29,401 nt of DNA from Maritalea sp047634455 (lineage in GTDB: Bacteria > Pseudomonadota > Alphaproteobacteria > Rhizobiales > Devosiaceae): NCBI RefSeq assembly GCF_047634455.1, contig NZ_JBLIAI010000032.1, positions 1-29,401 of the forward strand, in the 5' to 3' direction. Below the pieces are notes generated by a model. It did not search any database. It was not told the DNA's origin and saw only the letters and a program-made list of their open reading frames with translations. Numbering within the stretch: the stretch's first letter is position 1; each line of letters starts with the position of its first letter. Below are positions 15,807-23,635 of the stretch, piece after piece. Both the position numbers and the translations under genes were made by a program.

Positions 15807-15911
15807 GTTTGCGGCACAAAAAATACGCCTGACAGTTAACACCAGCGTCTTGCCGAATGTAGCGCGCACTATTAATTTGCAAAAACCATCCCGCCAATCT
15901 TTGGAGCCGTT

Positions 15912-16376
15912 ATGTCCGCCCTCAACATCAGACCAGCCATGCGCAGCGATATAGCAACGATCCTCAGCCTTTCTGTTGGGGGCAACGCTCCCGGGCGCAA
16001 AATTATTGATGATCCAGCGGATGCGGATCAACCAGAATATCAAAAAGTCTGGAACGCACTCGAAAAAGACCCAACAAATTTCTACGTGATCGCTGAGTTG
16101 GAAGGCGAACCTGTTGGTTGCATGCAGATCAACATTTTGCACGGCTTGGCGGGGCGCGGAAAATCACGAGTCCAACTCGAGGGGGTGCACATTCGGGCAG
16201 ATCAACGTGGCAAAGGTTTGGGCAGTCAAATGATCCAATGGGCCATAGATCAAGCGAGGACAAACGGCGCGCGCATGGTGCAACTTACATCTGCAAAAAC
16301 GCGCTCTGAAGCCCATAAATTTTATGCAAAATTGGGTTTTGAAAATTCTCATGAAGGCTTTAAGTTGAATTTCTAA
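15912..16376 (+). CDS. GNAT-family N-acetyltransferase
   Basis: The 154-residue protein has a complete GNAT fold. The N-terminal strand and helix are I-R-P-A-M-R-S-D-I. A middle strand is Y-V-I-A-E-L-E-G-E-P-V-G. The acetyl-CoA loop Q-R-G-K-G-L-G-S lies at about 98-105, and A-H-K-F-Y-A-K-L-G-F at about 135-144. The acceptor is unknown, and it could be a small amine or an antibiotic-like compound. GGAG is found before the ATG. It is the first gene of a likely operon with a GST (27-base gap) and an EamA exporter, which would suit a detoxify-and-export role (inference). Palindrome 2 upstream may place it under the AcoR-like regulator. Confidence 0.88.
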   Translation: MSALNIRPAMRSDIATILSLSVGGNAPGRKIIDDPADADQPEYQKVWNALEKDPTNFYVIAELEGEPVGCMQINILHGLAGRGKSRVQLEGVHIRADQRGKGLGSQMIQWAIDQARTNGARMVQLTSAKTRSEAHKFYAKLGFENSHEGFKLNF

Positions 16377-16403
16377 CCTTGCCGCCTTGTTTAGGAAACA
16401 TCG

Positions 16404-17000
16404 ATGAAACTACTGGTCTCCCATGCGTCTCCATACGCCCGCAAATGTCGCATCACTGCCATTGAAAAGGGCATAATTGACCTTGAAGAGGTGCATGTAA
16501 ACCCAATCGACGAGCCAGAAAAACTTAACCACATCAATCCATTGGGAAAAATACCTTGCCTCATCTATGGCGAGGGGAAGACACTTTTTGATAGCCCTGT
16601 CATCTGCGCCTATTTTGATGAAATCGGTGCTGGTCCGAAATTAACGCCAGCACAGAGCCCTGCCCATTGGGCGATGCGTCGACACGAGGCGATAATCGAT
16701 GGAATATTGGATAGCGCTTTAGGCCTCGTCCACGAATATCGCAAGCCAGCAGAAAAGCACTTTGATATGTGGATACAGCGTTGGGGCTGCGCCATTGATC
16801 GCTCATTGTCCCAACTCAACAACGAACTAGACCAAATTGGCGGCGAGATCTCCACGGCTCAAATCGCTCTGGGTGCTGCCATAGGCTACCTGAACTTTCG
16901 GCTTGGCGAGAAGGACTGGCTTGCCCCTTACCCGGAACTGACTGCCTGGTATGCAGAATTTGCAAAACGCCCTTCGATGCGCAAAACATTGCCACAATAA
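16404..17000 (+). CDS. Glutathione S-transferase family protein (YibF-like)
   Basis: The 198-residue protein has the thioredoxin-like GST N-domain. S-P-Y-A-R-K-C-R-I is near residues 9-17, the cis-proline is P51 in G-K-I-P-C-L, and the glutathione-binding acidic-serine pair is D63-S64. The C-terminal helical domain is complete and ends with the W-Y-A-E-F-A-K-R-P-S-M pattern common in bacterial GSTs. Length is similar to E. coli YibF. It should bind glutathione, but the electrophile it conjugates or reduces is unknown. AGGAAA before the ATG supports the start. Its TAA overlaps the ATG of the next gene by one base. Confidence 0.9.
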   Translation: MKLLVSHASPYARKCRITAIEKGIIDLEEVHVNPIDEPEKLNHINPLGKIPCLIYGEGKTLFDSPVICAYFDEIGAGPKLTPAQSPAHWAMRRHEAIIDGILDSALGLVHEYRKPAEKHFDMWIQRWGCAIDRSLSQLNNELDQIGGEISTAQIALGAAIGYLNFRLGEKDWLAPYPELTAWYAEFAKRPSMRKTLPQ

Positions 17001-17893
17001 TGTCGCGCACCACGTCAACGCTTATCGGCATAATCGCAATTTTGCTGTGGTCTTTTTTGGCTTTGTTCACTGCCGCAAGCGGCGAAATCCCGCCATTCCA
17101 GCTGAACGCAATGGCCTTTGCCGTTGGTACTTTGGTTGGTATGGCGAAGTGGATCAAAGACCCCGCCTCGATTAAAAAACTCCGCCAACCACCGTTGGCC
17201 TGGGCGTTGGGCGTTGCCGGGCTATTTGGCTATCATTTCTTCTACTTCACTGCATTGCGCAACGCACCCACCATCGAAGCAAGCTTGATTGCTTATTTAT
17301 GGCCGCTACTTATTGTCGTATTCTCAACATTTTTGCCGGGCGAAAGGCTTAAATGGCAACATCTTGTTGGCAGCATTCTTGGGTTAGGCGGCGCTGTATT
17401 GATCGTGACTGGCGGCCAAGGGTTCACCTTCAATTCAGATTTCACGTATGGATATTTGATGGCGCTATTGAGCGCGCTAACATGGTCGACCTATTCGGTG
17501 CTTTCACGCCGGTTCGCCAAAGTCCCAACCGATACGGTGACCGGGTTTTGCGCAGCGACCGCTATTTTGTCTCTTGGGGGGCATTTGATTTGGGAAACAA
17601 CTATTTGGCCACAAGATATGACCCAGTGGATTGCGGTTATTGGTGTGGGCCTTGGACCACTTGGCCTTGCGTTTTACGTTTGGGATCATGGTGTCAAACA
17701 TGGTGACATCCAAGTTATAGGCGCAGCATCATATGCAACGCCGCTGCTATCAACTTTCTTGCTGATCAGTTTTGGTGTGGCCCAGTTCAATTTTGCTATT
17801 GGCGCATCGAGTCTGTTGATAACTTTAGGGGCCAGCATTGCCGCAAAAGACATGATATTTAGGCGCAAAACGGTACATGTTAACGCAAACTGA
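17000..17893 (+). CDS. EamA/DMT-superfamily transporter
   Basis: The 297-residue protein has ten predicted helices in two EamA repeats, about 5-135 and 150-280. The repeat-end feature is A-P-T-I-E-A-S-L-I-A-Y-L-W-P-L-L in the first half and G-A-A-S-Y-A-T-P-L-L-S in the second. Members export amino acids and other small metabolites. The pattern recalls YddG-like aromatic amino acid exporters, but the substrate cannot be assigned. Translation is coupled to the GST gene through a TAATG overlap. No terminator is evident in the 150 bases before carB. Confidence 0.9.
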   Translation: MSRTTSTLIGIIAILLWSFLALFTAASGEIPPFQLNAMAFAVGTLVGMAKWIKDPASIKKLRQPPLAWALGVAGLFGYHFFYFTALRNAPTIEASLIAYLWPLLIVVFSTFLPGERLKWQHLVGSILGLGGAVLIVTGGQGFTFNSDFTYGYLMALLSALTWSTYSVLSRRFAKVPTDTVTGFCAATAILSLGGHLIWETTIWPQDMTQWIAVIGVGLGPLGLAFYVWDHGVKHGDIQVIGAASYATPLLSTFLLISFGVAQFNFAIGASSLLITLGASIAAKDMIFRRKTVHVNAN

Positions 17894-18047
17894 GTTCTAT
17901 TCCGGCAAAAGCGCATTTTTCTTTAATTGTGGGGTTCCCCTTTGCCCATTTACGCCCTAAAACGCGATCTCAGCCACACATGAGATGAATCGCCACCCGA
18001 GCCGCGCCTCCACGCCGTTCGAGATTGGCCTGCTGAGAAGTGATGTT

Positions 18048-21000
18048 ATGCCCAAACGCGAAGATATTTCCTCTATCCTGATCATTGGCGCTGGACCCAT
18101 TATTATCGGTCAAGCATGTGAATTTGACTATTCGGGAACCCAAGCCTGCAAAACGCTTAAGGCTGAGGGCTACCGCATCATTCTGGTCAACTCCAACCCG
18201 GCAACGATCATGACGGACCCGGACCTAGCCGACGCAACATATATGGAGCCGATTACCCCTGAAGTTGTGGCCAAGATCATCGAAAAAGAACGCCCCGACG
18301 CGCTTCTGCCGACAATGGGCGGCCAAACAGCGCTGAACTGCGCGCTATCCTTGCGCAAAATGGGCGTATTGGAAAAATTCGGCGTCGAAATGATCGGCGC
18401 AACAGCCGAGGCCATCGACATGGCCGAAGATCGTGACCTATTTCGCGCCGCAATGGACAGGATTGGGCTGGAAACACCGATCTCAATGCTGGCTCACGAT
18501 CTCAAAGAGGCACTTGAAGCACTCGAGGTTGTTGGCCTGCCCGCAATCATTCGCCCCTCCTTCACCATGGGTGGTACCGGCGGTGGCGTCGCATACAACC
18601 GCGAAGAATATATTGCAATCGTTGAAGGCGGCATTGACGCTTCGCCAACCAATGAAGTGTTGGTCGAAGAAAGCATTATCGGCTGGAAAGAATATGAGAT
18701 GGAGGTTGTCCGTGATAAAAAGGACAATTGCATCATCATCTGTTCAATCGAAAATATCGACCCAATGGGCGTGCACACTGGCGACAGCATCACCGTGGCC
18801 CCTGCGCTAACACTCACCGATAAAGAATATCAGATCATGCGCGACGCCTCACTGGCGGTGCTGCGCGAAATTGGTGTCGAAACAGGCGGCTCAAACGTTC
18901 AGTTTTCCGTAAACCCAAAAGACGGTCGCCTGATTGTCATTGAAATGAACCCACGCGTATCCCGTTCATCTGCTTTGGCGTCAAAAGCAACCGGCTTTCC
19001 TATTGCCAAAGTCGCTGCACGCCTAGCGGTTGGCTACACACTCGACGAGTTGGAGAACGACATCACTGGCGGTGCAACACCCGCTTCGTTCGAACCTTCC
19101 ATCGATTATGTGGTCACCAAAATCCCACGTTTCGCCTTCGAAAAATTTCCCGGCGCAGACAATCGCTTAACAACGGCTATGAAATCTGTTGGCGAGGCCA
19201 TGGCGATTGGCCGCACGTTCCAAGAGAGCATGCAAAAAGCCTTGCGATCACTTGAAACGGGTCTAACCGGTTTCAACGAAATGGGCATCGCTGGCGTTGG
19301 TGAAGGCGACGACAAAAACGCTGTGCGTGCGGCATTGGCCAAACCAACACCCGACCGCATTTTGGTCATTGCTGACGCGATGCGCCTCGGTTTTGATGAC
19401 GAGTTCATCCATAATGCTTGCCAGTTTGACCCGTGGGTACTCGAACAAATCCGCGGCATCGTTGATATGGAAGCAAAGGTCAAAACCCACGGCCTACCTG
19501 ATAACGCACAACAGCTCCGCAAACTCAAAAGTATGGGCTTTGCCGACACGCGCCTTGCCGATCTGACCGACAAGAAACCGCGCGAAATTAAAGCCCTGCG
19601 CGACAAACTGGACGTGCACCCGGTCTATAAACGTATCGACACCTGTGCGGCCGAGTTCGCATCGCCAACCGCCTACATGTATTCAACATACGAAGTTCCA
19701 TTTGCTGGAGCGCCGGTTTGTGAAGCAAATCCCTCCGACAAAAAGAAGATCGTTATTTTGGGTGGCGGACCAAACCGGATCGGCCAAGGTATCGAATTCG
19801 ACTATTGCTGCTGTCATGCGGCATACGCGCTGTCCGAGGCGGGTTACGAGACCATCATGGTCAACTGTAACCCAGAAACCGTTTCAACCGACTATGACAC
19901 ATCAGATCGACTGTATTTTGAACCTTTAGCCAAAGAAGATGTGCTCGAAATCCTGCACCTTGAGCAGTCAAAAGGCACACTTGCAGGGGTAATTGTGCAG
20001 TTCGGCGGGCAAACACCGTTAGGACTTGCAAATTCGATCAAACGTGCAGGCTTCCCGATTTTGGGCACACAACCTGAAGCGATTGATTTAGCCGAAGACC
20101 GTAACCAGTTCCAAAAACTATTACATGAACTTGAATTGACCCAGCCGCGCAACGGCATTGCTTATTCGCTTGAGCAATCGCGCATGGTCGCTGAGGATAT
20201 CAGCTATCCGCTGGTTATTCGTCCATCATTCGTGTTGGGTGGCCGCGCCATGGCCATCGCTAACAACTCAGACGAGTTCGAAGACTATATTCAAAGCACC
20301 CTCACAGAATTGGTGCCGCCACACATTCGTCAAAAATATCCAAACGACAAAACCGGCCAAATTAACTCAGTCCTCGCCACCAACCCATTGCTGTTTGATA
20401 GCTATTTGGGTGGGGCAATTGAAATTGATGTCGACACACTTTGCGACGGTACAGATGTGTTTGTGGCTGGCATCATGGAACATATCGAGGAAGCGGGCGT
20501 TCACTCTGGCGACAGCGCGTGTTCCCTGCCATCTCGAAACCTAGACGCAGACACGATCACCGAGATAAAGCGCCAGGCAACCGAATTAGCATTGGCCCTT
20601 AATGTGGGTGGATTGATGAACATTCAATTTGCGCTCAAAGATGGCACATTATATGTGCTCGAAGTGAACCCACGCGCATCGCGCACGGTGCCATTTGTCG
20701 CCAAAGTCATAGGCATGCCGATTGCAAAAATCGCGGCCCGCATCATGGCTGGCGAAAAGCTCTCAAGCTTCAACTTAAAAGAGCCAGTGCTCAAACACAT
20801 CGCTGTCAAAGAAGCAGTGTTCCCGTTTGCCCGCTTCCCTGGCGTTGACACAATTCTTGGCCCGGAAATGCGCTCCACCGGCGAAGTGATCGGCCTTGAT
20901 ACCGATTTTGGTGTGGCGTTTGCCAAAAGCCAACTTGGTGGTGGCACGAAAGTGCCAAAGTCCGGCACTGTTTTCGTATCCGTGCGTGACGAAGACAAAG

Positions 21001-21359
21001 CGGCCATTTTGCCGAGCATCAAGAAGCTCGAAGAGATTGGCTTCAAAGTCATCGCCACCAGCGGCACCCGCAGGTTCTTGTACGAAAACGGTGTCAGAGC
21101 CGAAAAAATCAATAAGGTTCTTGAGGGTCGCCCACACTCTGTGGACGCTATGAAAAACGGCGAAGTGCAGCTGGTGATCAACACCACTGCCGGGCGACAA
21201 GCACTCAAAGACAGTCGTGATTTGCGCCGTACCGCGTTGCTGAACAAAATCCCCTATTATACCACCATTGCTGGAGCGATTGCGGCAGTTGATGGCATCG
21301 TGTCTTATTCCACTGACACGCTGACAGTAAAATCTGTGCAAGAATATTTCGCGGTTTAG
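18048..21359 (+). CDS. carB: Carbamoyl-phosphate synthase large subunit
   Basis: The 1103-residue protein makes carbamoyl phosphate from bicarbonate, two ATP and the ammonia delivered by CarA. The first ATP-grasp half (carboxyphosphate, about 1-400) begins M-P-K-R-E-D-I-x-S-I-L-I-I-G-A-G-P. An oligomerisation domain lies at about 400-550. The second half starts near 570 with V-I-L-G-G-G-P-N-R-I-G-Q-G-I-E-F-D-Y. A C-terminal MGS-like allosteric domain covers roughly the last 150 residues, with A-T-S-G-T-R-R-F-L. The ATG at 18048 is chosen because it matches family starts. An in-frame ATG at 17985 would add 21 residues that do not resemble the family. No frameshift is seen. It is unlinked from carA by 10 kb. 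Confidence 0.98.
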   Translation: MPKREDISSILIIGAGPIIIGQACEFDYSGTQACKTLKAEGYRIILVNSNPATIMTDPDLADATYMEPITPEVVAKIIEKERPDALLPTMGGQTALNCALSLRKMGVLEKFGVEMIGATAEAIDMAEDRDLFRAAMDRIGLETPISMLAHDLKEALEALEVVGLPAIIRPSFTMGGTGGGVAYNREEYIAIVEGGIDASPTNEVLVEESIIGWKEYEMEVVRDKKDNCIIICSIENIDPMGVHTGDSITVAPALTLTDKEYQIMRDASLAVLREIGVETGGSNVQFSVNPKDGRLIVIEMNPRVSRSSALASKATGFPIAKVAARLAVGYTLDELENDITGGATPASFEPSIDYVVTKIPRFAFEKFPGADNRLTTAMKSVGEAMAIGRTFQESMQKALRSLETGLTGFNEMGIAGVGEGDDKNAVRAALAKPTPDRILVIADAMRLGFDDEFIHNACQFDPWVLEQIRGIVDMEAKVKTHGLPDNAQQLRKLKSMGFADTRLADLTDKKPREIKALRDKLDVHPVYKRIDTCAAEFASPTAYMYSTYEVPFAGAPVCEANPSDKKKIVILGGGPNRIGQGIEFDYCCCHAAYALSEAGYETIMVNCNPETVSTDYDTSDRLYFEPLAKEDVLEILHLEQSKGTLAGVIVQFGGQTPLGLANSIKRAGFPILGTQPEAIDLAEDRNQFQKLLHELELTQPRNGIAYSLEQSRMVAEDISYPLVIRPSFVLGGRAMAIANNSDEFEDYIQSTLTELVPPHIRQKYPNDKTGQINSVLATNPLLFDSYLGGAIEIDVDTLCDGTDVFVAGIMEHIEEAGVHSGDSACSLPSRNLDADTITEIKRQATELALALNVGGLMNIQFALKDGTLYVLEVNPRASRTVPFVAKVIGMPIAKIAARIMAGEKLSSFNLKEPVLKHIAVKEAVFPFARFPGVDTILGPEMRSTGEVIGLDTDFGVAFAKSQLGGGTKVPKSGTVFVSVRDEDKAAILPSIKKLEEIGFKVIATSGTRRFLYENGVRAEKINKVLEGRPHSVDAMKNGEVQLVINTTAGRQALKDSRDLRRTALLNKIPYYTTIAGAIAAVDGIVSYSTDTLTVKSVQEYFAV

Positions 21360-21381
21360 AATGTTTTTGAAATGAATAAGC

Positions 21382-21413
21382 GGCCAGATGGATATCCTCC
21401 CTCTGGCCCTTTT
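21382..21413 (+). terminator. carB terminator with UCCUCCC in the loop
   Basis: GGCCAGA (21382-21388) and TCTGGCC (21402-21408) form a perfect 7-bp stem, followed by C and four T. The 13-base loop ends in TCCTCCC (21395-21401), similar to the anti-Shine-Dalgarno loops of the small RNAs near 27.7-28.3 kb. Confidence 0.75.
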
Positions 21414-21429
21414 CTACAGAATAACAAAG

Positions 21430-21876
21430 TTAGCGCATCGAGCCGGCCGCGTCGGCAGCTGGATCATAAAACATCCCCGACATCAAACTCTTGGCAATGT
21501 TTCGCGCGCGCGCGTTGAAGAAGCTCTTGGCTTCCGGCGAAGGTGCTATCTCGTCCAAATTTTGCGCGAACAATTCTAGCCAGCGCTCAAAGTGCCACCG
21601 CTCGACATGTTTCAGCTTCATATGCACAGGCATTGGTCGGCCATGATATTCGCCAGTTTTTAGCGCGATAGATCCCCAAAACTGTTTCATTTTCGCCAAA
21701 TGCGGCGGCCAGTTATCACCGATAATAGCGTCAAATATTGGCCCAAGGTCTTTGTCAGTGCGCACCTTTTTGTAAAAGCTTTCGACAAGCACTGAAATAA
21801 ACGCTTCATCAATGCCAAAACCATTGGCTTCACGACGATAGTTTTCTCTGTGAGTCTCTGCAAAACTATTGCTCAT
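21430..21876 (-). CDS. Group III truncated hemoglobin
   Basis: The 148-residue protein matches group III truncated globins. The B-helix has S-F-Y-K-K-V-R (the tyrosine in the B10 position). This is followed by L-G-P-I-F and W-P-P-H-L-A-K-M-K-Q-F-W, then T-G-E-Y-x-G-x-P and the proximal-side motif H-F-E-R-W-L-E-L-F. Such globins bind heme with O2 or NO, and the Campylobacter homologue Ctb is NO-induced. The ATG at 21876 is preferred because upstream codons run through the regulatory palindrome. It is divergent from nsrR, with an NsrR-type box 16 bases before the ATG, so NO-responsive derepression is likely. The heme ligand roles are inferred from family knowledge. Confidence 0.9.
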   Translation of the reverse strand: MSNSFAETHRENYRREANGFGIDEAFISVLVESFYKKVRTDKDLGPIFDAIIGDNWPPHLAKMKQFWGSIALKTGEYHGRPMPVHMKLKHVERWHFERWLELFAQNLDEIAPSPEAKSFFNARARNIAKSLMSGMFYDPAADAAGSMR

Positions 21877-21891
21877 TGGACAGCGCCTTTT

Positions 21892-21916
21892 AAAGATGCA
21901 TACTGAATGCATCTTT
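21892..21916. promoter_or_regulatory. NsrR-type operator
   Basis: AAAGATGCAT (21892-21901) and ATGCATCTTT (21907-21916) form a perfect 10-bp inverted repeat with spacer ACTGA. This matches the known NsrR box pattern, AAGATGYAT followed by its inverse. It lies just upstream of the globin ATG. Confidence 0.85.
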
Positions 21917-21940
21917 ATTGCATTCAGGGGTAAATGCAAT
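21917..21940. promoter_or_regulatory. Second inverted repeat in the globin-nsrR region
   Basis: ATTGCATT (21917-21924) and AATGCAAT (21933-21940) form a perfect 8-bp inverted repeat with an 8-base spacer, directly abutting the NsrR-type box. It may be a second NsrR site or overlap the nsrR promoter. Confidence 0.5.
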
Positions 21941-21975
21941 ATGCACCCTCACAAGTTACCGAAAAGAGGCCATAA

Positions 21976-22404
21976 GTGCACCTGACCAGCCAAACTGATT
22001 ATGCGTTGCGGCTCCTGATGTATCTTGGCGCCATCTCGCCTGAAATGCGCACCATCGCGCAAATTGCTGCGGATCTAAAAATTTCCAAAAACCACCTAAT
22101 GAAGATCGTCAACAAACTCACGAGCGCAGAACTCTTAAAGACAGTGCGCGGCAAAAGTGGTGGTGTGACCATAAATCGCAATGCCTACAACATCACTATT
22201 GCGGAAATAGTTGAGCACACAGAGCCAAATTTTGCGATTGTTGAGTGTTTAGGAAAAGAAAATTGCAAATGTGTATTCACCGGATACTGCTCGCTTACGA
22301 CACTCTTTACTGATGCCAAATCAGTGTTTATTGAACACCTTCGAACAAAAACTTTGAGCGACATAATAAAAGAAAATTCTATTCTATCTTCTGCATTGAA
22401 TTAA
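21976..22404 (+). CDS. nsrR: Rrf2-family transcriptional repressor, NsrR-like
   Basis: The 142-residue protein has the Rrf2 winged helix. M-H-L-T-S-Q-T-D-Y-A-L-R-L-L-M-Y-L is at the start, and the recognition helix is I-S-K-N-H-L-M-K-I-V-N-K-L near 36-48. The segment G-K-S-G-G-V follows near 60-65. The iron-sulfur region has C91, C97, C99 and C105. C91-x5-C97 and C105 match the three cysteines of NsrR proteins, and C99 is extra. NsrR senses nitric oxide through its cluster and represses NO-detoxification genes. Assignment over the related RirA or IscR rests on the adjacent NsrR-type box and the divergent globin. The start is GTG at 21976 with AGAGG nine bases before it. Confidence 0.8.
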   Translation: MHLTSQTDYALRLLMYLGAISPEMRTIAQIAADLKISKNHLMKIVNKLTSAELLKTVRGKSGGVTINRNAYNITIAEIVEHTEPNFAIVECLGKENCKCVFTGYCSLTTLFTDAKSVFIEHLRTKTLSDIIKENSILSSALN

Positions 22405-22449
22405 AACATTCGAATTCATAGATTGAAAATTCTGATTTTGGAATGTTTT
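22403..22449 (+). terminator. AT-rich hairpin after nsrR
   Basis: AAAACATTC (22403-22411) pairs with GAATGTTTT (22441-22449), overlapping the nsrR stop codon and ending in a T run. The stem is AT-rich and the loop is long, so termination would be weak. Confidence 0.4.
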
Positions 22450-22456
22450 TACCCAG

Positions 22457-22485
22457 TTGAAATTTTCTCGATTCAATTCTATATT
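22457..22485 (+). promoter_or_regulatory. Predicted promoter of the cold-shock gene
   Basis: TTGAAA (22457-22462), a 17-bp spacer and TATATT (22480-22485) predict a transcript start near 22492 and a leader of about 130 bases. Long leaders are typical of cold-shock mRNAs. Confidence 0.65.
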
Positions 22486-22624
22486 TCATCAATCGAATAT
22501 TGGCCGAACGACCTGGCCGGAGCTAACTCCGTGAATGCACCGTTTCTACCAAGATCGATTTACACCCAAAAAGCTCGCGGCGAGTGTTTGGGACTTTGGC
22601 AGTATTTCACGAAAGGATATCTCC

Positions 22625-22837
22625 ATGGCTACAGGTACAGTTAAGTGGTTCAACTCTCAAAAAGGCTACGGCTTCATTCAGCCAGCGGATGGCAGCAATG
22701 ACGTGTTTGTGCACATTTCAGCTGTTGAAAGCTCTGGACTTTCGGCGCTCGCTGAAAATCAAAAGGTGAGTTATGAATTGATACAGGACAAACGTTCTGG
22801 AAAATTCTCAGCAGGTGAACTCTCACTTGAAGATTAA
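22625..22837 (+). CDS. cspA: Cold-shock domain protein
   Basis: The 70-residue protein is a single cold-shock domain. It has the RNA-binding motifs RNP1 (K-G-Y-G-F-I) near residues 15-20 and RNP2 (V-F-V-H-I) near 31-35, after M-A-T-G-T-V-K-W-F-N. It binds single-stranded RNA and acts as an RNA chaperone. GAAAGGATATCTCC precedes the ATG, and the 30 codons open upstream are leader rather than protein. The long leader suggests post-transcriptional control by temperature (inference). A hairpin with a short T run follows downstream. Which Csp paralogue this is cannot be told. Confidence 0.95.
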   Translation: MATGTVKWFNSQKGYGFIQPADGSNDVFVHISAVESSGLSALAENQKVSYELIQDKRSGKFSAGELSLED

Positions 22838-22860
22838 GCCATAAAAGGTTATTTCTACTG

Positions 22861-22901
22861 CTTCGCGCATTTAACGCTTCGTCAGCTTGAGGTGCGCGAG
22901 G
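22861..22901 (+). other. Hairpin in the cspA 3' region
   Basis: CTTCGCGCA (22861-22869) pairs with TGCGCGAGG (22893-22901), 9 bp with one G-U pair and a 23-base loop. No T run follows. Confidence 0.4.
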
Positions 22902-22915
22902 AATAGCAAATTCCG

Positions 22916-22966
22916 TAGCCGCAACTTTTTCCTAGCAACAGGCAAGTTTGCGGCTATGTTGATTTT
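22916..22966 (+). terminator. Probable terminator of cspA
   Basis: TAGCCGCAACTT (22916-22927) pairs with AAGTTTGCGGCTA (22944-22956) with a one-base bulge, followed by TGTTGATTTT. Confidence 0.6.
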
Positions 22967-23048
22967 ACATGTTTACGGCCTCCAATTACTGCAATTCGGG
23001 GCCGGTTTTTATTGCGTGAAGCAATTTCTTGAATGAAAGGCTGGGACC

Positions 23049-23522
23049 ATGGACAAGATCCCGATGACAATAGCGGGCCACAAGGCGTTGAGCGAAGAAT
23101 TCCATCGCCGCGGGTCCATTGAACGCCCAAAGATTATTGCCGACATTTCAGAAGCGCGCGCCCATGGCGACTTGTCTGAAAACGCAGAATATCATGCCGC
23201 CAAAGAGCAACAGAGCCTCAATGAAGGTCGACTTCAAGAGCTCGAATCTATTCTGGCGTTGGCAGAAGTCATCGATGTGACAAAACTGAGTGGCCACACG
23301 GTCAAATTTGGCGCAACCGTTGAACTTCTTGATGAAAACACTGAAAAAGAAAAGACTTATCAGATTGTTGGCAACCCAGAGGCTGACGCTGGCGCAGGCA
23401 AAATTTCGCTGTCTTCGCCCATATCCCGCGCCTTAATCGGCAAAGAAGTGGGCGATAGTATTGAAGTCACAGCACCGGGTGGGTCAAAAACCTACGAAAT
23501 TTTGAAAATCAGCTACATCTAA
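23049..23522 (+). CDS. greA: Transcription elongation factor GreA
   Basis: The 157-residue protein rescues backtracked RNA polymerase by stimulating cleavage of the nascent RNA. The N-terminal coiled coil carries G-D-L-S-E-N-A-E-Y-H-A-A-K-E-Q-Q near residues 39-54, with the catalytic acidic tip D40 and E43. The C-terminal FKBP-like domain ends in S-P-I-S-R-A-L-I-G-K and a final strand. Length is normal. GAAAGG about eight bases before the ATG supports the start. It follows the cold-shock gene and precedes trxB, which has its own predicted promoter. The carB ... greA neighbourhood is common in Rhizobiales. Confidence 0.97.
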   Translation: MDKIPMTIAGHKALSEEFHRRGSIERPKIIADISEARAHGDLSENAEYHAAKEQQSLNEGRLQELESILALAEVIDVTKLSGHTVKFGATVELLDENTEKEKTYQIVGNPEADAGAGKISLSSPISRALIGKEVGDSIEVTAPGGSKTYEILKISYI

Positions 23523-23566
23523 TCGAAAACTGGCTTCACGTTTATGTGGGCCAATTCGGTTCAGCC

Positions 23567-23595
23567 TTGTAACGAAGGCGTCGCATACCTAAACT
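23567..23595 (+). promoter_or_regulatory. Predicted promoter of trxB-lysR
   Basis: TTGTAA (23567-23572), a 17-bp spacer and TAAACT (23590-23595) place the start about 35 bases before the trxB ATG. Confidence 0.55.
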
Positions 23596-23635
23596 CAGTG
23601 CAACTTACATATTCACTTATTAAAGGTTTGCGAAA

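Noticed and set aside
17985..18047. 21-codon N-terminal extension of carB
   Set aside because: In frame with an ATG but unlike CarB N-termini, which begin at the ATG at 18048.
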